Source: Apus apus (Eukaryota; Chordata; Aves; Apodiformes; Apodidae). From it: 64,000 bases of DNA. The stretch's first letter is position 1; each line of letters starts with the position of its first letter. Below are positions 12,951 to 23,115 of the stretch, piece by piece. The stretch covers positions 34,627,790 through 34,691,789 of the forward strand of contig NC_067282.1 in assembly GCF_020740795.1 (NCBI RefSeq), read 5' to 3'. Made by a program: the position numbers and the translations under genes. The notes beneath the pieces are model-generated. The model was not told the DNA's origin and made no database searches. It saw only the letters and a program-made list of their open reading frames with translations.

Positions 12951-13739
12951 CCCCAGTTACCAGAACTTGCGTAGGAAATCTGTGGACACCTCGAGAAATC
13001 CTACAGGTTTGGCACAGGCTGCCGAATAAGGAAAGGAAAGCACAGGACTCAAGTTACAGTGAAACGAGGTCTCCTGATAGCTCAGGGCTTACTCTGGTGT
13101 TTGTTCTATCTTTTTAAATTGTGCTGCTCCTATAGGGGACTTGTCCAAACAAGTGACTCAGACGAATACGCCGATTTTCATCAGCCAATCTGAAGCCCTC
13201 GTTCAGAAAGCAAAGCTCATTTTGTAAACATACCCTTTATTTCATCTTGTCTGTCGCTCTCACACAGAAAGTTGGCACGCCTGAGAGTAATGATTTCACA
13301 CTGGCACTAAAGTATGTATAGTTTATTTATATGCTGCATTTTAACATAGCACTAGTTTTATCATGGTTACTAGCAGACTCGTTCTGCATCGCAAACTACC
13401 CCTATCAAATCTACAGAGGGGTCTTCAGAACGGGAAGATGGGTCTAGAAAGATTACTTTATTTGAATTCATAATTTTGTAAGGCAACTGGTATTTAGGGA
13501 CATAAAGGATCAGAAAGGACTTAAGGTTGTCCCACTGCGCAAGACGAAAGAGCAGCTTCCTTAACTTAATATTTTAAGAGCCGCTCCTAAAATAATAGTC
13601 AGGAGCGTCTTGTAATTGCTCCGGAGTTGATTTCTTTTTTCTTTTTTCTTTTTCTTTTTTTTTTTCTTTATTTTCCGTCTAAATGATTCATGCTACTTAC
13701 ACGCTTGTCACTCACAGCTCACAAATGGCAGCTCCATTT
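12951..13739. other. PCDH17 upstream flank, no gene seen
   Basis: Sequence of intermediate composition leading into the CpG island. It ends with a T-rich low-complexity stretch at about 13631-13672. It may contain proximal regulatory sites, but none is individually convincing. Confidence 0.55.
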
Positions 13740-14346
13740 CGATACGCGCGGGTCGGGACCGACGCTTCGGCAATCCCGAGCACTCACCTTTCCAGCTTCA
13801 GTCCTCCCTCCCCCACAGTGCCCGTCGCCCCCGGCTCCGGCTGGGAGCCTCCCGCTGCGGCGGGGGCGTGCTCCTCGCCGGGCGGGAACGGGAAGGGACG
13901 GGAAGGAAAGCGAGGGGAAGGAAAGGGCGCTGCTGCGGACCCCAGCCCGCCCCGCGGGACTGCCGCCACGCCCGCCCCGCGGTCCCGGGAGTATGCTCCC
14001 CTCGGGGAGGGTAAGACCTGCTCGGGGCGGCTCCCGCAGAGCCGGGGCGGGGGTGGCGGGGGCGGGTCCCCGTCTACCTGCTACCCCTCCCCATGCATGC
14101 CTGGGGCACCGGGCAGGGGGCTGCCCCGGGCACCCGGGCGGACTCGGGGACCGTGCGGCGGAGTAAAGTCCTCGCCCTCGCAGTACTTTGGAGTACGGGG
14201 ACGCCGAGTCCCCCCGCCTTTCCCACCTGACATCACGGAAGACTTGTTAATATGTCTTAAAAATGAATAAATAAGAAGGAGCGGGTGAGGGGGGAGATAT
14301 AAGTAAGGCGAAGCCGGGAGCAGTCGGGGAGGAGGGGCGGGGGCGC

Positions 14347-14380
14347 TGCGGTGCGGTGCGGTGCGGTGCGGTGCGGTGCG
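14347..14380. repeat. TGCGG pentanucleotide repeat in the promoter CpG island
   Basis: Six perfect TGCGG units followed by TGCG lie about 140 bp upstream of the inverted CCAAT boxes. It is a GC-rich short tandem repeat and could vary in length between individuals. Confidence 0.9.
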
Positions 14381-14515
14381 CGGCGAACCAGCCACCGCAG
14401 GCAGCCCGCCCGCCCGGCCGAGCCCTCCGCACGCCGCTGATCTCCCACCGACCCGATCTAATCAATGACACCCAGCGCCGGCCGCCGCCCCGCCCCCCGC
14501 CCGCCCGCCTCCTTC

Positions 14516-14566
14516 CATTGGCTGGTCCGCGCCGGGGCCGGTCGCCGCCGCCGCCGCCGATTGGCT
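14516..14566 (-). promoter_or_regulatory. Pair of inverted CCAAT boxes
   Basis: ATTGG occurs at 14517-14521 and again at 14560-14564, both followed by CTGG, 43 bp apart and separated by GC-rich DNA with a GCC repeat. Inverted CCAAT boxes of this kind bind NF-Y and usually lie 60-100 bp upstream of a start site. This points to a start near 14620-14680. There is no TATA box just downstream. Confidence 0.6.
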
Positions 14567-15317
14567 GGCGGGGAATCCGTATCAATGTTTAAGCCGCGCC
14601 GTGAGGTGAATAGCGGCAGTCGGCGAGCGGCGCTGGGCGAGCGCGGCGCGGCGCGTCGGCCCCGCCAGTGCTGCAGTGAGGGAGGCGAGGCGGAGAAGGG
14701 GAGGGGGGCAGTGGGGAAGAGAGAGAGAGAGAGCGAGCGAGAGGCAGAGAGCGGCTCCAACTGTTGAATTTTCGCCGAATTCTCCACTTACCTGCGGGCA
14801 GCTGGTGAAATGGATCTGGTTTATCGGGAATCGGCGTTCAGTTCGCATGCTGTCTGGCTAAGACTGGCGACCGTCTGTTTGAAAGGGGCCACCCACCAAT
14901 GAGGCAGAGAAGAAAATTTGTTTTTCCTTCTTTTTCTTTTGAAAGCCTCTCTACCACAGGTTGCAGAATTAACTGTGTACTTTGGGTCCGGACTCAAATA
15001 AAGGAGAAAAAAAACAGTGCAGAACTGAGACTCGGAACTAGATCTGTGAGCTATGTATTGGAAAACTATGTTTTGGGGCTTTTTTGTTGGTGTTTTTGGT
15101 TGTGTTTTTCTTTTTTTTCTTTTAATATGAAAGATCTCTGATTTATTTCACACATAACACTGAGGAAAGGTGGTTAAAAAACACTCAGCAAAGCAGGAGA
15201 CAGACGCGCCTCTGTGCCAGTGAGTGGATAACAGCCTTGTTTTCCTGATCCTCAGTCTCCCGGAGAAAGAGGTATAGTAAAAGTGTAGCTGGATCCGACA
15301 CCCTCCCCTCTCTCATT

Positions 15318-15376
15318 CTTTTTTTTTTCTTTTTTTTTTTTCTTTTTTTTTCTTTCTTTTTTTTTTTTTTTTTTTT
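15318..15376. repeat. T-rich low-complexity tract
   Basis: About 59 bp almost entirely of T with scattered C, inside the leader region. It is a pyrimidine tract on the + strand. It could act as a nucleosome-poor element or a splice-acceptor-like tract, but no function is evident. Confidence 0.85.
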
Positions 15377-16871
15377 ACTTCTCTCCCCTCTTCCCCGCAA
15401 AATATAAATCTGATTAATTTTTTTTTCCTGTCTATAGAGTGAGTCAGAGCAGCGTTAGGAAGAAGCTGCAACTAATGTCTGAAGGGAGGAACATGAGGCG
15501 ATAGTGAATGTGATTTGTTCTGCTGGATCTGACTCATCCGGCAGATTGAAACACCTGCATTTCTGGATGTGCCATTCATTTATTTCTAGTTGTTAAAAGA
15601 ACCTGAAATAAAATTTAGTTACCCTTACCCAGTATTTGCCCTACACCGTAACGCTGGGATACATATCTCAGAGAGGGGGAACGCATCTGGCATTGCCGCT
15701 GCTACTCCCCGCCCCCCCACCCCCCTCGTACCAAGATGCCCAGAGAGACTGTTAGAGCTTGAAAAGACTGCAAAAAATGCATCACACCAAATCACGAAGC
15801 TGCATAGGTTCTATTACAACCGAATTAGTCGATTAAAAGATCTCCCACTCTATTCATCGCCAGGATTGTTTTTCCTCTTCTTCTCCCCTCCCCTAAATGA
15901 AGAGGACTAGGCGGCAGTGTCATTGGAAGGAGATGTTGAATAGAAAGAAAAGAGAGGCACTTGACAGCGCAGCCCTGTGAATACAGAGACTGTTTCCCTT
16001 TTAGCGAGAGACTAACAGAGAGAGAGAGAGAGAGTGTGGTGGTTTTTTTTTCTTTCATTCTCCATCCTCCCCCCCACCTCCTCCTGCCCTCCTTCTCTCT
16101 CTCGCTCGCTCGGTTTTTTTGAAATCTATGCGTCCAGCCATGGGTTGCCTGTTGATTTCCTCCCGGCTGAAGAGAAAAGCAAACTGGAATTAAACTGCAT
16201 CGAGAAAAGTGCAGCTCCTCAGACACGCATACTCACACACACATAGATAGACGAAGAGAAAGGATGTGGTGGTGGCGGCGGCTACTGGCCTGTCTTAAAG
16301 AAACCCAAGTGTGCATCTGATTGAGCACAGGCTGCGATTTCTCTCAAAATACGTATTTACTGCTGGTGATGACAGTCAGCTAGTGGGTTTCTTAATTTTT
16401 TTTCCCCGCAAAAAAGGCTGGTAGTAGAGGGAGGGAAGGGAAACTACAAATCTGGATACTAGTTTTCACTGAGGTTGTTTTGTGTGTGTGTGTTTTATTT
16501 TCCCCTTTTGCCCTGCAATCCTCATTCCCTCGCGTTTTGATTCGGGAAGGAAAGAGTGAGGGTGTATGAGACAGAGAGGGGGGTAATACCGGTGGCAGCG
16601 AGATGCAGCTCTCCGCCGCAAGCAATGCAAGATTAGATCTCTAAATGCAGCAAAACACTCCCTGAAAACCAACAACCCCGCGGTGCAATCAGACATTTCA
16701 CTGCCTCTCACTGCACACGAAGAGGGTTTCAACAACAAGCTGAGACTTTTTTTTTTCCCCCTTCTGTCTCTCTCCCACCCCTTCACTCCATCAATTGCAT
16801 CACAAGCGATGAGTAGCAAATAAGATTTTCTACCCCTGCTTAGAGACCTGTGGCCACCCCCCTTCCCTATG

Positions 16872-16880
16872 TATATAAAA
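16872..16880 (+). promoter_or_regulatory. Candidate TATA box of a downstream start site
   Basis: TATATAAAA is a good match to the TATA consensus, 570 bp upstream of the PCDH17 ATG and about 2.2 kb downstream of the CCAAT/CpG promoter. If used, it would place a start near 16905 and give a leader of roughly 540 nt. The surroundings are AT-rich, so a chance match is quite possible. Confidence 0.3.
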
Positions 16881-17208
16881 TACACGTATTTAAAAAAAAA
16901 AATAATATTTTTGATCGTTTTTAGAGAAACAACTACTGCCACCGATTTTTTATTATTGTTATTATTTTTATTATCCTTTGTACATCTCCGGGGAATCAAG
17001 GATTGGGAACGCTTCGTCTGCCCAGAGGAGAAGATCTTTCAGAGATTTTCTGATTTTTGAAATCCTCCCACTACCAAAGTTGGACAGCTGAAGTAACTGC
17101 GAGGGGACTGCAAGCACGGCAAGTGCTTGCTGAAAGGCTGCTGAAGCTGCTCCCCGCTCCTCCGCCCACCCCCCCTCCATCCCCGATTGCTCCCTCCCTC
17201 TGAGCTAC

Positions 17209-17277
17209 ATGGTCCATTTGCTGCCTCTCATCCTGTGTCTCTGCAGATGTTTTAGAGCAACAGGTTCAGGAACTTAA
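17209..17277 (+). other. Upstream ORF of 22 codons with a nested 2-codon uORF
   Basis: ATG at 17209 opens a 22-codon frame (MVHLLPLILCLC...) ending in TAA at 17275-17277, 164 nt before the PCDH17 ATG. Within it, in another frame, ATG-TTT-TAG at 17247-17255 is a minimal uORF. Both end before the main start. They are probably in the mRNA whichever start site is used. The hydrophobic start of the peptide is visible; a role in translation control is inference. Confidence 0.45.
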
Positions 17278-17441
17278 AATACAGGGGTGGAGAAAGAGAA
17301 GGCAAAAAAAAAAAAAAAGGGAAAAAAAATATAAAGAAAAAATCCCAGCTCCGACGGAGGAGGAGGAAGAAGAAACCCAGCACGGGAGGCAGAGAAGAAG
17401 GTTGCTGCTGCAGCTGCTGCCACCTCCACCCCTGCTCGGGG

Positions 17442-20057
17442 ATGTACCTTTCCATTTGTTGCTTCTTTCTCTGCTGGGCTCCCGCCCTGTCACTAAAGAA
17501 CCTGAATTACTCGGTGCCAGAGGAGCAGGGAGCGGGCACAGTGATCGGGAATATTGGCCGCGATGCGCGACTGGCGGCAGGTGCGGCAGGAGGCGGGATG
17601 GTGCCCATGGAGCGCGGTAGCCCCGGAGGCGGCCGTGGCCCCAAATCCACCTTCCGAGTGCTGGAGAACTCGGCCCCCCACCTCCTGGATGTGGATGGGG
17701 AGAGTGGGCTGCTCTACACCAAGCAGCGCATTGACCGCGAGGCACTATGCCGGCGCAGCGCCAAGTGTCAGCTGTCCCTCGAGGTGTTCGCCAATGACCA
17801 GGAGATCTGCATGATCAAAGTAGAGATCCAGGACCTGAACGACAATGCACCAGCGTTCCCCTCTGACCAGGTGGACATGGACATCTCAGAAAACGCTGCA
17901 CCAGGCACCCGCTTCCCCCTCACCAGTGCCCATGACCCAGATGCCGGGGACAATGGGCTGCGCACCTACCTGCTCACCCGTGATGACTATGGCCTCTTCT
18001 CCCTCGATGTGAAGTCCCGTGGTGATGGAACAAAATTTCCAGAGCTGGTAATCCAGAAGCCATTAGACCGTGAGGAGCAGAGCCACCACACCCTGGTGCT
18101 GACAGCACTGGATGGCGGTGACCCACCACGCTCTGGCACTGTGCAGATCAACGTGCGCCTCATTGACTCCAATGACAACAGCCCTGTCTTTGAGGCAGCC
18201 TCCTACGTGGTAGAGCTGCCAGAGAATGCACCACTGGGCACTGCTGTCATCGACCTTAATGCCACCGATGCTGATGAGGGTACCAACGGAGAGGTGCTCT
18301 ACTCCTTCAGTGGCTATGCACCCGAGCGCGTCCGTGACCTGTTTAGCATCGATCCACAGAGTGGCCTCATCCGTGTCAAGGGCAATCTGGACTATGAGGA
18401 GAACGGCCTCATTGAGATCGATGTCCAGGCTCGGGACCTGGGGCCAAATCCCATCCCTGCTCACTGCAAGGTCACTGTCCGCCTCATCGACCGCAATGAC
18501 AATGCACCCACCATTGGCTTTGTCTCCGTTCGCCAGGGAGCACTGAGTGAGGCTGCCCCACCGGGCACTGTCATTGCCCTGGTGCGGGTCACTGATCGTG
18601 ACTCAGGCAAGAATGGACAGCTCCAGTGCCGGGTGCTGGGTGGTGGCGGCGGGCCCGGAGCCGTCCCTTTCACCCTGGAGGAGAACTATGACAACTTCTA
18701 CACTGTGGTTACTGATCGGCCCCTGGACCGTGAAGCACAGGATGAGTACAATGTGACCATTGTGGCACGTGATGGGGGCAACCCCCCACTAAACTCCACC
18801 AAATCATTTTCTGTCCGGATCCTTGATGAGAATGACAACCCACCCCGCTTCAGCAAGAACCTCTACGTGTTACAAGTGCCCGAGAACAATATCCCCGGAG
18901 AGTACCTGGGCTCTGTTTTGGCCCAGGACCCTGACCTGGGCCAAAATGGGACCGTCTCTTACTCCATTCTGCCTGGGCATGTGGGTGATGTCTCCATCTA
19001 CACCTATGTTTCTGTTAACCCCACCAATGGTGCTATCTACGCCCTGAGGAGCTTCAACTATGAGCAGACAAAGCACTTTGAGTTTCGTGTGCTGGCCAAA
19101 GACTCGGGTTCACCCCATCGTGAAAGCAACGCCACGGTGCGTGTCACTGTGCTTGATGTCAATGACAATGCGCCCCTTATTGTCCTGCCTGCCCTCATCA
19201 ATGACACCGCTGAGCTCCAGGTGCCACGCAATGCTGGGGTGGGCTACCCTGTGGGCACCGTCCGCGCCCTGGACAGTGACTTTGGGGAGAGCGGGCGCCT
19301 CACATATGAGATCGTGGAAGGGAACGAGGAGCACCTCTTTGAGATGGACCCTACTAGTGGTGAGATACGCACCTTGCACCCCTACTGGGAAGAGCTCAGC
19401 CCTGTGGCTGAACTGGTGGTAAAAGTCAGTGACCATGGCAAGCCCAGCCTCTCTGCAGTGGCCAAGCTCATTGTCAGGGCCTTGGCAGGGCCCCTGCCTG
19501 AGGCTGGCGAGCCGCAGGTGAACGGCGAGCAGCATCGGCGACCACACTGGGACTTGTCACTGCCCCTGATCGTGACGCTGAGCACTGTCTCCATCATTTT
19601 GCTGGCTGCCATGATCACTATTGCCGTGAAGTGCAAGCGAGAAAACAAGGAGATCCGCACCTATAATTGTCGCATTGCTGAGTATAGCCACCCTCAGCTG
19701 GGAGGAGGGGGAGGCAGTGGCGGGGGAGGAGGAGGCAGTGGCAGTGGAGGGGGTAAGGGCAAGAAGAAGAAGATCAGCAAGAATGACATTATGCTGGTGC
19801 CCAGTGAGGGCGAGGACAGCCGGGGCCCCCTCAATGTCATGAACGTGGTGAGCAGCCCATCCCTGGCCACCTCACCCATGTACTTTGATTACCAGACCCG
19901 CCTGCCCCTCAGCTCTCCCAGGTCTGAGGTGATGTACCTGAAGCCCGCCTCCAACAACCTGACTGTACCCCAGGGACATGTGGGCTGCCATACCAGCTTC
20001 ACAGGGCAAGGGACTAACGCCAGCGAGGCTCCCCCGAGCCGGATGTCCATAATTCAG
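17442..20057 (+). CDS. PCDH17: Protocadherin-17, coding exon 1 (residues 1-872)
   Basis: Delta-2 protocadherin, a calcium-dependent homophilic adhesion protein of neurons. From the literature, PCDH17 acts at synapses and in axon growth and links to actin regulators such as the WAVE complex. Residues 1-17 are a signal peptide (MYLSICC start). Six cadherin repeats follow. Five linker motifs of the DxNDN type start at about residues 131, 242, 350, 462 and 572, and EC6 ends near 690. EC1 has the protocadherin CX5C pair (C103, C109). EC2 carries an RGD (193-195). The membrane helix is about 707-729, followed by a basic stop-transfer run. The tail begins with a Gly/Ser-rich stretch (754-771), a KGKKKK run (772-777) and a conserved block around SPRSEVMYLKP. 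The ATG has G at -3 and precedes a clean signal peptide. The exon ends in phase 0 at CAG|gtagga. Identity was recognised from memory of human PCDH17; PCDH10 and PCDH19 are less similar. Confidence 0.97.
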
Positions 20058-20072
20058 GTAGGAGACTTTTAG
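20058..20072 (+). other. PCDH17: Alternative short PCDH17 C-terminus (VGDF, stop) if intron 1 is not spliced
   Basis: If the donor at 20058 is not used, translation continues for four codons (V G D F) to TAG at 20070-20072. This gives an 876-residue protein with all cadherin repeats and the membrane helix but only about 145 cytoplasmic residues. The reading frame is seen directly; its use is inference. No AATAAA lies immediately downstream. An ATTAAA lies near 21.23 kb and an AATAAA at about 23170-23175. Confidence 0.35.
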
Positions 20073-23059
20073 AATACCCTGGACCTCACTTTAGAAGCTG
20101 ATTTAACTTTACCTTTTGTCTGCAGTGAAATCTGCTGTAAGGCACCACTGAAGGGACCAACAGAAGTCACTAAGGAGAGGTGGACTTAATGAAAGTGGAG
20201 CCAGACCAGATCTGATGAGTCTGGTTCTACTGTCACACCAGTGTTTCCCATGTGATTCAAAAGTAGACACCCACCAAAGCAGGGTTATTATGCCAGTGCA
20301 AAAGAGGTGCATGTGAGAGTGCAGGTAGGCATTTAGTACATTTGGGGAATGCTAGGGTATTTTCCCAGAAGGCCTTTAGACAGAGGTGGGCACTTCCACA
20401 GGTTTCACTTCACTTTGGTTTGGGGTGGAGGTGGGGAAGGGCATTTTTGAAGCAGTCATATTACCTGCAGTAACTAACAGGACGTGGGAGAAACTCTACA
20501 CACTGAGGACATCTATTGCAACAGTGTATTATAGCTCTCCAATCTTGTATGTAAATATGAGCTATCTTTCCAATATGTATGTTTTTAATTTTTTTAAATT
20601 TCCTTCTTTAGAATATATATACATAAATATTTATTTTTTGATGCAGAAGAGTAACATTGGGGCTCCGCTGCCTCCTCCTCTCCCCGTAAACAACCAGACC
20701 TTCAGTGCTGAAAATTCTGCTTAATCAAATAGAATATGTGTGTGGTGATTCCCTCCTTCCCCCAAATGTTAACAAAACTTACATCCTGTCATAAAACAGC
20801 AAAACAACTAGTCAGATTTCCAGTAGCCTGAGTCAATACTGATGATTACTTCATAGCAAAAGACTTACATGCTCTTTCTTCTACCAAAGCTGATTTAGAA
20901 ATTATGGCTGAGCTGCATTCTGCTGCCAGTTATACCCACACTGTTCTCTACCGACTTCGTGACTGTGAGGAATGCTAGAATTTGGACCATTGGATACAGG
21001 GTGATAATCAAATAATGGCTTAATTTTTAGCAGTTAGTTTAAAGTCCAAACTCAGAAGATGTATTGCAGAGCAGTGAACTCATAGAGTGAAGGTGAGGGC
21101 AGAATTTGGCTCAGATTGATTTAATTTAAAGTATTACTTCATGATTAATGCAGCTTAATGTTCAAAAACTACAGGTATGTTCCAAAGTGATTTTTAACGT
21201 TTGGATTGAAAGCAGGCTCTGGATAATGGCTATTAAACATATTTGAAATGTCATATCTGTTTTATCCTGTGGTTCTCCTGATATGCTGTTCTGAGTCATA
21301 GAGGAACGAGCTGAATGTATCAGAAGTGACACAGACTCATTTTGTGTATGTGGCTAGTGGGAAAGAAGTTGCACTGTAGACACTTGATGTACCAAATGAA
21401 AATTTGTAATACCTTTCAGTTATCATACCCTGTGGTCTGTGAGCACCAAATGTTCTAGCTGCCAGTTGTATCTAATGTTTTAAACTAAACAGAAGTGACC
21501 ATTGGGAACTGGTAGGTTAAGTAACCAAAATTCCAGTAACTGGTGGCCTGTAAATTGCATATTTATAATCGGGAAGAAAAAAAAAATGGAAAACAGGCAA
21601 AAAGGCTGGCTGTACAAGGTCACTGTGAACTAAACCTCAATCCACTATTGAGTTGTGTCACAGAAACAATTTCATTTTACGCCTATCATGGATTTGTGTT
21701 GCTATCAATTAAGTGAGTGGAGCAATACTTAAAATCTGAAATTGGTTTGAACAAAAAGTGACATTTCAGGAAAGAGTTTAGGTTAGGGCACAAGAGATAA
21801 TTTGATTTATAGTTCATGCTTTAAAAAACAAACAGCTTTCAATGACACTTGTTTAAGTCATGTAAACTTTTTTAATGTAAAATTGAGTTGTCAGAATGCT
21901 GAAAAAAAAAGCAAGCATTTTTTTTTTCCTATTGATAAGTGTAATAGTTACTAAAAGACAGAAAATTATACTTTCCTACAATGATGTAATGTCTATATAA
22001 AGCAAATAATTAATGTATTGATGCTACTAAGTAGTAAAGATTCAATTGTAGTGTAAAATCCCTATGGAAAATATTATTCCTTTTTTTTACAGTGTTCACT
22101 GTATGATATCAATAATGATTTTTTTTTTTTTCTGAGATCTATATAAAGCTAAAAGAGGAATTTCCTCCCTTAAAAAGGTGTGTTGTGGTTTCTATAACAG
22201 TTTTCATTATGACAACTGTGGGAAATGTTAACTGTAACTTCTCATAGCACATACTGGTGTATCTAATACTGTTTTTACTTTCCCTGAACATCTGCACAGA
22301 GTGTTTTGGGATATTTAGATGGTCCAGCAGGTAGTTTAAGAAACATTAATTTTTTTCCCTAGTGAACAACCTGTTCAAACATACTTATTGATACTATATT
22401 TTGTGGTTCTATTGACAAAACAAATACGCAGTATGAAACAGAGTAGTTCGTTTCTATTTAAGAAAGGCCCAGATTTAAAGAAGCTAGATGAGAAAATCCA
22501 GTCCTCTTCACTATAATTCTGCATTACTAAAACATGCTTTGTATTCTCCATCTCCACATCCCTGGAGTAAATTTTATATAAAATTTGCATTTAGAATATA
22601 GATACTGCTTTGTGTCTGGTCCTGTACTTCTGCCACAGTTAAAAGCCAAACTGCAAACTTAGGGCGAAATGGTAAAGGATCAGAGATCTCTCTGGGTCTT
22701 TTATATCCTTGATGGCTCCAGAAAACCTGTGTCTGGAAAACTAAATTACACAGTTAGGAAGCAAAGGTATAGCTAGTGGAAAAAAGATAGAGAACCTACA
22801 CAGCTTCTTTATCATCTCCTGTCATTGGTCAACTCAGAAAAGCAGTTTTCTTCCTTACCTCAGTGAGAGAAAGATAAACAATTTTGTGAGTGTTCTCTAG
22901 TGAACATTCACTTCAGTTTTTCAGATACATTACTGGGCCACAATAATCTCACACTGTATAATTCATACAACAGAGCTGCTTTTCTTCACTCTCATTTTCT
23001 TGACAAGTGTTTAATGGCAGACTTCTCTAGCAGGAGCCTGTTATTAAAACTTTATGTTT

Positions 23060-23115
23060 ATATATGTATATATATATATACACACATATATCCATGGATA
23101 TATATACACATACTA
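23060..23115. repeat. TA/CA microsatellite with an 18-bp perfect palindrome
   Basis: Alternating TATATA/CACACA sequence surrounds a self-complementary 18-bp core at 23086-23103, centred on CCATGG. It could extrude as a cruciform. Confidence 0.8.

Larger units (their letters stand above)
13740..14760. promoter_or_regulatory. PCDH17: CpG island, likely PCDH17 promoter
   Basis: An abrupt change from AT-rich DNA to about 1 kb of very GC- and CpG-rich sequence. It contains several GC boxes (for example 14044-14066, 14330-14342 and 14490-14510), (GCC)n at 14543-14559 and two inverted CCAAT boxes at its downstream side. It is the only CpG island in the window outside the coding exon and lies 2.7 kb upstream of the PCDH17 start codon. 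CpG-island promoters are usual for developmental neuronal genes. Long open frames inside it (13683-14270 and others) follow from high GC and are not genes. Confidence 0.8.
14761..17441 (+). other. PCDH17: PCDH17 5' leader / promoter-proximal region
   Basis: The region between the CpG island and the start codon contains no convincing coding sequence. It holds GA repeats (about 14719-14733 and 16015-16034), a long T-rich tract (15318-15376), CT-rich stretches and runs of A or T (16741-16757, 17307-17321). Some or all of it should be 5' UTR, but the transcription start cannot be fixed here and a leader intron is possible. Confidence 0.5.

Noticed and set aside
13683..14270. 195-residue open frame, and overlapping 158-residue frame, in the CpG island
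   Set aside because: Composition is Pro/Gly/Arg/Ala-rich as any GC-rich DNA gives, several frames on both strands are open together, and no domain is seen.
15590..16246. Open frames of 70-133 residues in the leader region
   Set aside because: Low-complexity content, overlapping on both strands, with no similarity to anything recognised; more likely untranslated leader.
18063..19547. Antisense frames of 133 and 145 residues within PCDH17 exon 1
   Set aside because: They are shadows of the GC-rich cadherin coding sequence on the other strand and have no recognisable content.
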